From the NCBI RefSeq assembly GCF_001029285.1, contig NZ_LDZY01000007.1:62001-126000 (forward strand): DNA of 64,000 nucleotides. Reading direction: 5' to 3'. How positions within the stretch are numbered: position 1 is the first letter of the stretch; every line of letters starts with the position of its first letter. Under the pieces are notes generated by a model. It saw only the letters and a list, made by a program, of their open reading frames with translations. It was not told the origin of the DNA and made no database searches. Shown piece by piece: positions 8,369 through 17,436 of this stretch. Both the position numbers and the translations under genes were made by a program. Origin of the DNA: Desulfosporosinus acididurans (GTDB lineage: Bacteria; Bacillota; Desulfitobacteriia; Desulfitobacteriales; Desulfitobacteriaceae).

Positions 8369-10000
8369 ATGAATAATGCTTATTTTGAACTCAAATTTCC
8401 TGAAAATGAACCTGTAAAAGGGTATATGCCGGGGTCCCCGGAACGTGCCGCTATCAAGGCAGAGCTTGAGCGGCAATTGGCAAACCCTGTTGAAGTGCCG
8501 ATAATTATTGGCGGCAAGGAAATACGGACTGGAAATAAAGCCCCAATGATCTGCCCTCATGATCACCAAAAGGTCCTCGGTGAGTACCATGTTGCCGGAG
8601 AAAAAGAATTGCTCCTGGCTATTGAAGCTGCTGAGGCTGCGAGAGAAGAATGGGAAAATATGCCCTGGGAGCACAGAGCAACGATATTCTTAAAAGCTGC
8701 GGATCTGTTAACAGGAAAATATCGAGCTAAAGTGGCTGCTTCTTGCATGCTTGGCCAAAGCAAAAACCCCTTCCAAGCTGAAATTGATGCGATTTGCGAA
8801 CTGGCAGATTTCCTGCGTTTTAATACCTACTACGCTCAAGAAATCTACAAGCAGCAGCCAATGAATACACCCGGTGTCTGGAATCGCGTTGAATATCGCG
8901 CTCTGGACGGCTTTGTAGCAGCAATTACTCCGTTTAATTTCACCTCAATTGGCGGCAATCTCTCGACTGCACCGACGATTGTTGGCAACACTGTTTTGTG
9001 GAAACCGTCATCAACGGCGGTTCTTTCCAACTATTACTTTATGCAAATCTTGATGGAAGCCGGTCTGCCTGCCGGGGTTATCAATTTTGTGCCTTGCAGG
9101 GGCACCGACTTTGGCAGGGTGGTGGTAAGTCATCCTAAGATGGCGGGCTTTCACTTTACCGGCTCTACCGCAGTATTCAACGGGATCTGGAACCAAGTTG
9201 GCAGTAATATCGCCAAGTATGTTTCTTATCCTCGTCTTGTTGGTGAAACGGGCGGCAAGGACTTTATCTTTGCGCATGAATCGGCGGATATCGAAGCTCT
9301 CACCTGTGCCATGGTTCTTGGGGCTTATGAATATCAAGGGCAGAAGTGCTCGGCAGCCTCTCGCGCTTACATTCCGGAGAGCCTTTGGAGCCAATTAAAA
9401 GGGCGACTTGAAGAGGAAATCGGCAAGATTAAGATGGGCGATGTCCGGGACTTTACCAATCTCATGAATGCGGTCATTGATCGTAGTTCCTTCTTGAATA
9501 TTAAAAACTATCTTGATTATGCCAGAGAATCTCAGGATGCAGAGATCATCTTTGGCGGCGGCTGTGATGACAGCGTTGGTTACTTTGTTGAGCCGACGGT
9601 CATTTTAGCCAAGACTCCCAACTTTAAGACTATGGTGGAAGAAATCTTTGGACCGGTTATGACCGTTTATGTCTATCCCAATGACAAATTGGAAGAAACC
9701 CTGAAAGCCTGCGATACGGCAACGATCTATGGCTTGACGGGCGCTGTATTTGCTCAGGACAGAGCTGCGGTTATCAAGATTGCTAAAGCTTTGGACCATG
9801 CGGCCGGAAATTTCTATATTAATGACAAGCCGACTGGTGCTGTTGTCGGGCAGCAGCCCTTTGGCGGAAGCCGCGCCTCAGGCACGAATGATAAGGCGGG
9901 CAGCGCTATTAACTTATATCGCTGGATAAGCCAACGGGCTATCAAAGAGGCGATGGTTCCCCGTACCGTTGTTAATTATCCATATATGATGGAGGAATAA
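8369..10000 (+). CDS. pruA: L-glutamate gamma-semialdehyde (P5C) dehydrogenase
   Basis: NAD-dependent aldehyde dehydrogenase that oxidises glutamate semialdehyde, the open form of P5C, to glutamate. At 543 residues it has the length and N-terminal character (GYMPGSPER) of the ALDH4 group. Visible motifs are the coenzyme-side FHFTGSTAVF, the general-base LVGETGGKDF (Glu293) and the nucleophile GQKCSAASRAY (Cys327). ATG at 8369 follows AACGAGGAGG. It completes the pathway from hydroxyproline (HypD) and proline (the dehydrogenase complex) to glutamate. It is separated from the operon by repeat A, so it may be read through or have its own promoter, which I could not identify. Confidence 0.92.
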   Translation: MNNAYFELKFPENEPVKGYMPGSPERAAIKAELERQLANPVEVPIIIGGKEIRTGNKAPMICPHDHQKVLGEYHVAGEKELLLAIEAAEAAREEWENMPWEHRATIFLKAADLLTGKYRAKVAASCMLGQSKNPFQAEIDAICELADFLRFNTYYAQEIYKQQPMNTPGVWNRVEYRALDGFVAAITPFNFTSIGGNLSTAPTIVGNTVLWKPSSTAVLSNYYFMQILMEAGLPAGVINFVPCRGTDFGRVVVSHPKMAGFHFTGSTAVFNGIWNQVGSNIAKYVSYPRLVGETGGKDFIFAHESADIEALTCAMVLGAYEYQGQKCSAASRAYIPESLWSQLKGRLEEEIGKIKMGDVRDFTNLMNAVIDRSSFLNIKNYLDYARESQDAEIIFGGGCDDSVGYFVEPTVILAKTPNFKTMVEEIFGPVMTVYVYPNDKLEETLKACDTATIYGLTGAVFAQDRAAVIKIAKALDHAAGNFYINDKPTGAVVGQQPFGGSRASGTNDKAGSAINLYRWISQRAIKEAMVPRTVVNYPYMMEE

Positions 10001-10171
10001 GATATTGTTCTTAGGCCTAATCTGACCATTCCTGAAGTTTTCGACGCTCACTCTCGAAGAGGAATGGGCTTTACGTATAACTAGCAAGATAGTAGTGTAG
10101 GGCTGGTAATGTGAGCAATGATGCTGACAGGAGTATAATAATACCTTTACTGATTTACGTGTAAGTATAAA

Positions 10172-10194
10172 AGACCCCGGCAAAGCCGGGGTCT
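10172..10194 (-). terminator. Terminator of the CGGC-domain gene
   Basis: Perfect hairpin AGACCCCGGC-AAA-GCCGGGGTCT, followed on the minus strand by TTTTAT. It sits directly after the minus-strand stop at 10200 and may also stop plus-strand transcripts from pruA. Confidence 0.85.
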
Positions 10195-10199
10195 AAGTA

Positions 10200-10553
10200 T
10201 TAATAATTATGAGTGCCTAAGACGACAGGTTTACCAAATTTTGCTTCTAGTTTTGCTTTAATTCCGTCAAGATCGATTGGACAGCCGGCAGTAGTCTTTG
10301 CTTTTACAACACAGGTAGCAATATGAATGGCATCAATTTCGCGATCTAAATAATCTGACATTTCCATGACTAAACCAACTTTAGGCATCACTAGGCCGGG
10401 ACAATCGCCGCAGCTGCTGTTGCCCACGATCTGAACCGAGTCATACTTGGCAAATTCACCCTCTTTTAGCTGAGCAGCTTTAAAACATTTTAAACAAGCT
10501 ACACAACTAATATCACGAATTTTTGCACATGAAACAATTAAGATATTAGCCAT
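10200..10553 (-). CDS. CGGC-domain metal-binding-like protein
   Basis: A 117-residue cysteine-rich protein (MANILIVSCAKIRD start; CVACLKCFKAA, CGDCPGL and a late AGCPID) of the CGGC family, whose function is unknown and which is thought to bind metal. ATG at 10553 follows AAAGGAGGAATT; an in-frame upstream start has no ribosome site. It converges with pruA and shares the intergenic terminator, with no clear operon partner. Identification rests on the cysteine pattern and overall length. Confidence 0.7.
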   Translation of the reverse strand: MANILIVSCAKIRDISCVACLKCFKAAQLKEGEFAKYDSVQIVGNSSCGDCPGLVMPKVGLVMEMSDYLDREIDAIHIATCVVKAKTTAGCPIDLDGIKAKLEAKFGKPVVLGTHNY

Positions 10554-10650
10554 TGATCTAATTCCTCCTTTCAAATAATGAGTAAGTATTCGGCAATAGG
10601 CCAAGTTATCCTTTATTTCCTCAAAATGTAATTTGCAATGTTTACCATAA

Positions 10651-10860
10651 CTAAAGCGAAGGTTAAAGGCTACACCGGGGCTAATTCGTTGCTCTGGGAG
10701 CTTGGAGGACTACGGTCGTGGATTAGATAAGTTTTGGGCAGATCAGTTTTCGCAAGATAAAGAGGGCTTTGATAATGAAAAGAACAGTAAGAGCTGGTAT
10801 AATAATTTGAAGTTAATAAAATTGCTTTATCAAAAATTCATCTATAAGTTCTTCGCTTAA
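10651..10860 (+). pseudogene. Possible 3' remnant of an unidentified gene
   Basis: The 381-bp gap 10554-10934 contains one open frame of 69 codons with no good start, ending TAA at 10858. Its translation (for example DYGRGLDKFWADQFSQDKEG) has protein-like composition, but I recognise no family. It may be the tail of a deleted gene or chance. Nothing else is evident in the gap except an AGGAGAGATATAGGGAG stretch serving polC. Confidence 0.2.
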
Positions 10861-10934
10861 CTTTTTTAAAGAATATCTATGACCCATGTCATCTATTTCT
10901 TATTTTAAAACGTAGGAGAGATATAGGGAGTAGC

Positions 10935-13900
10935 ATGAAAAGAATTAATGAAATTTTTAGCGATTATGAAGCAGAAGGCAACATAACTACTGCAGTTGTT
11001 GAAGCTGTTGTTTTAAACAAAAACTCAAAAATCCTGGAAATGAAACTCTGCTCCGATAAATATATCGACATTCGAGAGATTGAAGGAATTAATAAGTTTA
11101 TCAAGAACAGATTGGCTTTAAATGATTCCATCATCACCATCGAGTATACGGAGGGAGCTGACAGAAAGCCCTTAGAAGAGGAGCTTAAAAATATTGTCTT
11201 GTCGTTGGCGGGCAAAAATCCGGTCTTAAAATCGGCTCTCAATAATAGCGATTATGAAATAACCCAAAACACGATCAATTTTAAGTTTAAAATTGGAATA
11301 TCTTACTTATTAAAAGCCAAAGGTTACGATAAATTAATTCAGGACGCCGTAAAAAGCCTTTACGGCACTTCCTATCAAATAAATTTCCTTGATGACGTAA
11401 GCCTTGATGAATCAATGAGAGTGCAAGAAGATGCTTATGTTGAGGAAATGCTGCTGCTGCAGAAGGAAACTATGGCTGCGCCAAGCAATAATGCTCCGGT
11501 ACCCCCTAAGGAAGGTCAAGGAAACAAGCGGGAAATAAAAACTGAGAGCGATGGAAAAAAAGAAAATTCTTCTTTGATATTAGGAAGAAACGCTAATATC
11601 AAGGAGTCGGTTATTAAAATCACTGATATTACACCTGATGAGGGAAAGATCGCTTTGGAGGGCGAACTGTCCAATATAGAGGCCAAGGAGTTAAGAAGCG
11701 GAAAAACTTTAATTTCTTTTGATTTGTATGACGGCTCAAGTTCCATGACCTGTAAAACCTTTCTTAAACCCGGCGAAGACGGCGAGGTATTATCCAGGCT
11801 TAAAAAGTCTAAGGGTGTCCGCTTATCCGGAAATGCCGGTTACAGCAAGTTTTCCGGGGAAGTCGAGCTTATTGCCAATACCATTGTTGAAACAGCGGGC
11901 AGGAAAAAGGCTAAGCGGCAGGACATGGCTGAGGTAAAGCGGGTCGAACTGCATATGCATACTCAGATGAGTCAAATGGATGCGATGACCAGTGCCACGG
12001 ATTTAATTAAGCGAGCGATGAGCTGGGGCATGAAGTCCATCGCCATAACGGATCATGGAGTAGTTCAGTCTTTTCCTGAAGCGTATAAGCTCGTAGGCAG
12101 AGATAATCCTGATATGAAGATTATCTACGGAGTGGAGGCTTATCTGGCACCGGACAAAAGGCCTTCTGTCACTAATCCAAGGGGACAAAGCATTGATACA
12201 ACGTATTGCGTGCTGGATCTGGAAACAACGGGTTTTTCGCCTGTGACGGAAAAAATTACCGAATTGGGGATTATGAAACTTCAGGCGGGAAAGGTTATCG
12301 ATCAATTCAGCTGTTTTGTCAATCCTCAAAAGCCTATTCCGGCAAGAGTTGTCGAGGTTACCAACATAACCGATGATATGGTAAGGAATGCGGAAACTAT
12401 TGAACAGGTTTTCCCCAAAATGTTGGAGTTTATTAAGGACAGCGTTTTGGTTGCTCATAATGCGGAATTTGATCTTGGCTTCTTAAAGCACAATGCGAAC
12501 ATTTTGGGCTATGAGTTCGATTACACCTATTTGGACACTTTGTCCTTGGCCAAAGAGGTTTTCCCTGATTTCAAAACGTATAAACTAGGGAGAATAGCTA
12601 AAAATCTGGGTATTAAGGTAGAGGTCGCTCATAGAGCCTTAGATGATGTAGATACTACTGTTAAGGTCTTTATGGTCATGCTGGAAAAGCTTAAGCAAAG
12701 GGGAGCGGAAACCCTAGAAGATATAGACCGGTATAGTCACGATGAAACAGCTGCCAAGGAAGCCTATAAGAAGCTTAAAACGTATCATGCCATAATCTTG
12801 GCTAAAGACTATGTTGGCCTAAAGAATTTATATAAGCTGGTCTCTTATTCGCATTTGGATTATTTTTACAAAAAACCCCGCATCCTCAAGAGCCTTTATA
12901 AACAATACTCCGAAGGTTTAATCCTTGGCAGTGCCTGCAGTGAAGGGGAGCTTTACCAGGCCATTTTGCTGGGGAAATCCGACGAAGAAATTGAAGCTAT
13001 TGCTGAAGAGTACGATTATTTAGAGATTCAGCCTCTGGGCAATAATGATTATCTCGTCAGAACAGAACAGGTGCCGGACAAAGACTATTTAAAGGATATT
13101 AACAGAAGAATTGTGGCTTTGGGTGAAAAATTAAACAAGCCCGTCGTTGCGACAGGTGATGTTCACTTCATGGACCCCGAAGATGAGATATACCGGCGCA
13201 TCTTGGAAGCAGGACAGGGCTTTAAGGATGCAGATAATCAGGCACCCTTATATTTAAAAACGACTGAGGAGATGCTTGAGGAATTTTCCTATTTAGGAAC
13301 TGAAAAGGCCTATGAAGTGGTGGTTACCAACACCAATCTGATTTCTGAGATGTGTCAGCCCATCAGTCCGATTTCAGCGGAAAAATGCCCGCCGCATATT
13401 GAAGGCTGCGAGCAGACAATTAAGGATATTGCCTTTAGTAAGGCTCATGAGCTTTATGGCGATCCTTTGCCGGAGCTCGTCCAGATGCGGCTTGACAGGG
13501 AACTGGATTCTATTATCAAAAACGGGTTCTCAGTGATGTATATCATCGCGCAAAAGCTGGTGTGGAAATCAAATGAAGACGGCTATCTGGTTGGTTCCAG
13601 GGGTTCTGTTGGTTCGTCTGTGGTAGCCTATATGACCGGTATAACCGAGGTCAATGCCCTGCCGGCTCATTACAGGTGCCCTAAGTGCAAGTACTCGGAC
13701 TTTTCCGATTATGGCTGCAAAATTGGTTTTGACTTGCCGGACAAGGTTTGTCCCAATTGCGGAGAGCCCTTGGCAAAGGATGGCATCGATATTCCCTTTG
13801 AAACCTTTTTGGGTTTTAATGGCGATAAGGAGCCGGATATTGATTTGAACTTCTCCGGAGAATATCAAGCCAAAGCTCACAAATATACGGAGGTTATTTT

Positions 13901-15278
13901 TGGTAAGGGTACAACATTTAAGGCCGGAACAATAGGTACGATTGCCGATAAGACGGCTTTTGGCTATGTGAAAAAATATTATGAGGAAAAGAGCCGCACT
14001 GTCAATAAAGCTGAAATTATCAGAATCTCCAAAGGATGTACGGGGATAAAAAGAACTACCGGACAGCACCCGGGCGGAATTATCGTTGTCCCCAAGGGGA
14101 GAGAAATTTTTGAGTTTTGCCCGGTACAGCATCCTGCAGACGATTCGAATTCGGACATCATCACAACCCATTTTGATTACCATTCTATTGACCAGAACCT
14201 GCTTAAGCTTGATATTTTGGGCCATGATGATCCGACGGTCATAAGAATGCTTCAAGACATCACCGGTGTCGATCCTCAAAGGATTCCTATGGATGATAAA
14301 GAAACCATGTCTATATACTCATCAACGGACGTTTTAGGGGTCACTCCGGAGCAGATCAATTCTAAGGTAGGAACCTTTGGGATCCCTGAATTTGGTACGA
14401 AGTTTGTAAGGGGAATGCTTTTAGATACAAGGCCAACTACCTTTGCGGATTTAATCTGTATATCAGGACTTTCCCATGGCACCGATGTCTGGCTGGGCAA
14501 TGCCAAAGACTTAATTGATGCAGGAACGGTTACCTTAAGTGAAGCAGTGTGTACCAGAGATGATATTATGACTTACCTCATTAAGAAGGGGCTCCCGCCT
14601 AATACAGCCTTTAAAATCATGGAGCTGGTTCGAAAAGGTAAGGCACTCAAGGATCCTGAAAAATGGGCTGAATATGAAGCGTTGATGAGGGAACACGAAG
14701 TGCCGGAATGGTATATTGATTCCTGCCGCAAAATCAAATATATGTTTCCGAAAGCTCATGCTGCGGCTTATGTTATGATGGCCTTTAGGATTGCCTGGTT
14801 CAAAGTGCACATACCCAAGGCTTATTATGCAGCTTACTTTACCATTAGGGCAAAGGCCTTTGACGCTGAATTTATGATCTTTGGCAAAGAAAAGGTTAAG
14901 GCAAAGATGAAGGAAATTGAGATGCTGGGCAATCAGGCGACTCCTAAAGACAAAGATATGTACGATGATCTGGAACTGGTTTTGGAAATGTACGAAAGAG
15001 GTTTTAATTTCCTGCCTATTGATTTATATAAATCCCATGCTACGAAATTTCTGGTCGAGGAAGAGGGCTTAAGACCGCCCCTTAACAGTATATCCGGTAT
15101 GGGAACTGTGGCGGCCGAAGGTATTTGTAACGCTGTTCAAGAAAAAGTTCTCAACTCTGTTGAGGACCTGAAAAAACGTGCTAAGATCGGGAATGCCGCT
15201 ATTGATTTGCTCAGAGGATTTGGCTGTTTGCAAGGCCTTCCGGAAAGTGACCAATTAAGTCTTTTTGATGTCATCTGA
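10935..15278 (+). CDS. polC: DNA polymerase III alpha subunit, PolC type
   Basis: Gram-positive replicative polymerase with built-in proofreading, 1447 residues, the usual size. Order of parts: N-terminal region; OB fold about 225-325; PHP domain beginning HMHTQMSQMDAM near 337; inserted DEDDh exonuclease (DLETTGFSP near 425, HNAEFDLGFL, HRALDDVDTT); rest of PHP; a zinc-binding stretch CPKCKYSDF...CPNCGEPL; and the polymerase core with the PDIDLNFSGEYQ acidic motif near 965. It ends LSLFDVI. The ATG has GGGAG six bases upstream. It stands alone between catabolic genes and ends in a strong terminator, so it is probably monocistronic here, whereas in many Firmicutes it follows proS or rseP. Confidence 0.97.
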   Translation: MKRINEIFSDYEAEGNITTAVVEAVVLNKNSKILEMKLCSDKYIDIREIEGINKFIKNRLALNDSIITIEYTEGADRKPLEEELKNIVLSLAGKNPVLKSALNNSDYEITQNTINFKFKIGISYLLKAKGYDKLIQDAVKSLYGTSYQINFLDDVSLDESMRVQEDAYVEEMLLLQKETMAAPSNNAPVPPKEGQGNKREIKTESDGKKENSSLILGRNANIKESVIKITDITPDEGKIALEGELSNIEAKELRSGKTLISFDLYDGSSSMTCKTFLKPGEDGEVLSRLKKSKGVRLSGNAGYSKFSGEVELIANTIVETAGRKKAKRQDMAEVKRVELHMHTQMSQMDAMTSATDLIKRAMSWGMKSIAITDHGVVQSFPEAYKLVGRDNPDMKIIYGVEAYLAPDKRPSVTNPRGQSIDTTYCVLDLETTGFSPVTEKITELGIMKLQAGKVIDQFSCFVNPQKPIPARVVEVTNITDDMVRNAETIEQVFPKMLEFIKDSVLVAHNAEFDLGFLKHNANILGYEFDYTYLDTLSLAKEVFPDFKTYKLGRIAKNLGIKVEVAHRALDDVDTTVKVFMVMLEKLKQRGAETLEDIDRYSHDETAAKEAYKKLKTYHAIILAKDYVGLKNLYKLVSYSHLDYFYKKPRILKSLYKQYSEGLILGSACSEGELYQAILLGKSDEEIEAIAEEYDYLEIQPLGNNDYLVRTEQVPDKDYLKDINRRIVALGEKLNKPVVATGDVHFMDPEDEIYRRILEAGQGFKDADNQAPLYLKTTEEMLEEFSYLGTEKAYEVVVTNTNLISEMCQPISPISAEKCPPHIEGCEQTIKDIAFSKAHELYGDPLPELVQMRLDRELDSIIKNGFSVMYIIAQKLVWKSNEDGYLVGSRGSVGSSVVAYMTGITEVNALPAHYRCPKCKYSDFSDYGCKIGFDLPDKVCPNCGEPLAKDGIDIPFETFLGFNGDKEPDIDLNFSGEYQAKAHKYTEVIFGKGTTFKAGTIGTIADKTAFGYVKKYYEEKSRTVNKAEIIRISKGCTGIKRTTGQHPGGIIVVPKGREIFEFCPVQHPADDSNSDIITTHFDYHSIDQNLLKLDILGHDDPTVIRMLQDITGVDPQRIPMDDKETMSIYSSTDVLGVTPEQINSKVGTFGIPEFGTKFVRGMLLDTRPTTFADLICISGLSHGTDVWLGNAKDLIDAGTVTLSEAVCTRDDIMTYLIKKGLPPNTAFKIMELVRKGKALKDPEKWAEYEALMREHEVPEWYIDSCRKIKYMFPKAHAAAYVMMAFRIAWFKVHIPKAYYAAYFTIRAKAFDAEFMIFGKEKVKAKMKEIEMLGNQATPKDKDMYDDLELVLEMYERGFNFLPIDLYKSHATKFLVEEEGLRPPLNSISGMGTVAAEGICNAVQEKVLNSVEDLKKRAKIGNAAIDLLRGFGCLQGLPESDQLSLFDVI

Positions 15279-15279
15279 T

Positions 15280-15322
15280 AAAAACAGCCGATTTTTAGCA
15301 TTGTAAAAATCGGCTGTTTTTA
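15280..15322 (+). terminator. Terminator after polC
   Basis: Arms AAAACAGCCGATTTTTA and TAAAAATCGGCTGTTTT around a six-base loop, ending in a T run, right after the polC stop. Confidence 0.9.
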
Positions 15323-15449
15323 AAATTTCGTGGTTTGGAATGCTACCAATAATTTTAAGTTATGGGAACTGACTCTGAATTAGTAGAAGGCGTAAAAGTC
15401 TGACAATATTCTCGTCAGCATGAGAAAGCAAAGGGGATTTGGGAATTCA

Positions 15450-17177
15450 TTACCCCAAATTGTACTGTTTTAGTTTATAATAAAGAGTTCCGCGAGAAAT
15501 GCCGAGAAGTTTTGCCGCGGCTGTTTTGTTGCCACGGGTTCTCTCAAGCATGCTGCAGATAGTTTCTATTTCCTTAGCTCCATTATCTTGTTTATAATTG
15601 CTGAAGCTGATTGGAGAACGTATTGAGCCTGAGCCTATTGAGCCGGACAAGTGAAGGGGCTCAAGTTGAGACCGTTTAAGGGCCAAAGGCAAGTATTTTG
15701 TTTCAATGATGCCTTCATCAGCTAAAACTGCTAAGCGCTCGGCGACATTGTGAAGTTCTCGAACGTTGCCGGGCCAGTGATAGTTGAGAAAGGCGACGAT
15801 GACGGCGGGATCGAGGGATGGCATCGGTCGGTTGTATTTGAGAGCGGATTCGTGCAGAAAGGTTTGAGCCAATTCAGGAATATCTTCAGTACGTTCTCTG
15901 AGGGGCGGCACTTCCAAGGTAATAACATTCAAACGATAATATAGGTCTTCGCGAAATTCACCCATTTGCATCATTTTTTCTAAATTACGGTTTGTGGCAG
16001 CAATAATGCGAGTATTGACAGTGATGGGCTCCGTTCCTCCTAAGCGATAAAAACAGCGATCCTGGAGAACACGCAGGAGTTTAACTTGGAGTCCCAGAGG
16101 CAATTCCCCAACTTCATCAAGAAAAAGAGTCCCTCCGTGAGCCAGCTCCAATTTGCCGGGTTTTCCTTTTCTTTCCGCTCCTGTAAAAGCTCCGCCGTGG
16201 TAGCCGAAAAGCTCGCTTTCGAAGAGTGCTGCGGGTATAGCACCACAATTAAGGGTTATTAAAGGTTTTTTAGAGCGGGGGCTGGACATATGAATTGCCT
16301 GGGCGAAAAGTTCTTTGCCGACACCGCTTTCCCCAGTGATCAGAACAGTTGCCTCACTTGAGGATATTTTGCGGGCAACAGATATTGTATGATGAATGGA
16401 CCGCCCCTTGCCAATGATCCTGCTAAAAGGATCTTCAGGAGAGGGGATTTTTTTCTGAAGATCCCGCAGTTCGGAGCTTGTATTCGACAGTTTTTCGTTC
16501 AGCCGGACGATTTGAGTAACGTCCTGCTCGCATGATATGGCGCCAAGGATTGTTCCGTTATAGATGACAGGAGAAGCATTGATGAGCACATGGGTTCCCG
16601 GACGGGGACTATGGTAAGATTGGCGGACGGGGCGGCCCTCGTCTAAGATTTTTAAGGTTGCCAAGGTTTCTAGTTCGAAGAAGTCAGTAATATGTTTTCC
16701 CAGGATGTTTTCCTGGGGGATTGAATAGGTGTCTTGAGCCACTGAGTTCCAATGGCTTACGGTGCCCTCTTTGGTAACAACGGTGACCGCTTCATTGACA
16801 GTATCGAGCAGCGTTTCAAAAAATGAGTTTGTAATTTCACAATGTTTCAAAAGATTATGTATTAACTGGGCAGCTGAAATGACCCCTATAACACTTCCTG
16901 AGGGACCAAGCGTAACCACCGGACGCAAATCTTCAAGATGTTCGTCAAAGAAGGGAAGTGCTTTAGTTTCTAAGGCAGCAATGAGAGGCTTTTTCCAAGA
17001 AGAAGCATCTATATTGAGAGATCTTGAATCTCTAACAAGGACTTCAAAGGGTTGGCCGTTTTGTAGCAGAACAAGATGATGGGAATTAAGCAATTCGGAG
17101 GCCTGAGCAAGGGTTGGTTTAGAGTTGAGTATCTTAACATTTCGATCCATTAAGTCGGCAAGGAATAATGAGTTCAA
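15450..17177 (-). CDS. Sigma-54-dependent activator (CBS-PAS-AAA-Fis), PrdR-like
   Basis: Enhancer-binding protein for RNA polymerase with sigma-54. Domains in order: CBS-like pair about residues 10-115, PAS about 120-230, AAA+ about 255-480 with Walker A GESGVGKE, the sigma-54-contact motif GAFTGA and Walker B TLFLDEVGELP, then a Fis-type helix-turn-helix at the end (NKTAAAKLLGISRGTLYYKL). TTG at 17177 is preferred because AGGGAG lies seven bases before it; a GTG at 17186 would add three residues. It lies 5 kb from an imino-acid operon that has a sigma-54 promoter and palindromic site, so it is the best candidate regulator, comparable in role to PrdR of proline-fermenting Clostridia. The ligand of the PAS/CBS part is unknown. 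Confidence 0.9.
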   Translation of the reverse strand: MNSLFLADLMDRNVKILNSKPTLAQASELLNSHHLVLLQNGQPFEVLVRDSRSLNIDASSWKKPLIAALETKALPFFDEHLEDLRPVVTLGPSGSVIGVISAAQLIHNLLKHCEITNSFFETLLDTVNEAVTVVTKEGTVSHWNSVAQDTYSIPQENILGKHITDFFELETLATLKILDEGRPVRQSYHSPRPGTHVLINASPVIYNGTILGAISCEQDVTQIVRLNEKLSNTSSELRDLQKKIPSPEDPFSRIIGKGRSIHHTISVARKISSSEATVLITGESGVGKELFAQAIHMSSPRSKKPLITLNCGAIPAALFESELFGYHGGAFTGAERKGKPGKLELAHGGTLFLDEVGELPLGLQVKLLRVLQDRCFYRLGGTEPITVNTRIIAATNRNLEKMMQMGEFREDLYYRLNVITLEVPPLRERTEDIPELAQTFLHESALKYNRPMPSLDPAVIVAFLNYHWPGNVRELHNVAERLAVLADEGIIETKYLPLALKRSQLEPLHLSGSIGSGSIRSPISFSNYKQDNGAKEIETICSMLERTRGNKTAAAKLLGISRGTLYYKLKQYNLG

Positions 17178-17264
17178 ATGTATCACTCCCTTGCTCTTAA
17201 ACTATCATATAGAAAAGCCGTTGTCACTAAGGAGTATTTTCGTGTCAAACCATACGGAAAGTTT

Positions 17265-17399
17265 ATGGGACAAAGAAAGGAAATTTTCCGTCAATTAAGA
17301 ATAGGTATAGGTAACCAAAGTTTGAATAGAGAAATCAACGCTGAAACAGCCGCACTTGTTTTAAACGAGAAAATTAATCCTTTGCTAAAAAATGATTAA
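17265..17399 (+). CDS. Doubtful 44-residue open frame
   Basis: Short frame starting MGQRKEIFRQLRIG, divergent from the sigma-54 activator and 38 bp before the DUF2157 gene. The ribosome site is weak (CGGAAAG) and I recognise no family. Listed only because it is open, charged and in the leader of the next operon; it may not be translated. Confidence 0.25.
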   Translation: MGQRKEIFRQLRIGIGNQSLNREINAETAALVLNEKINPLLKND

Positions 17400-17436
17400 C
17401 TTATTTTAAGAAGTAAGGGGGCTGAAAACGGTAACT

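Noticed and set aside
13569-14279. Long open frame on the minus strand opposite polC
   Set aside because: Antisense shadow of a certain gene; no ribosome site or recognisable domain.
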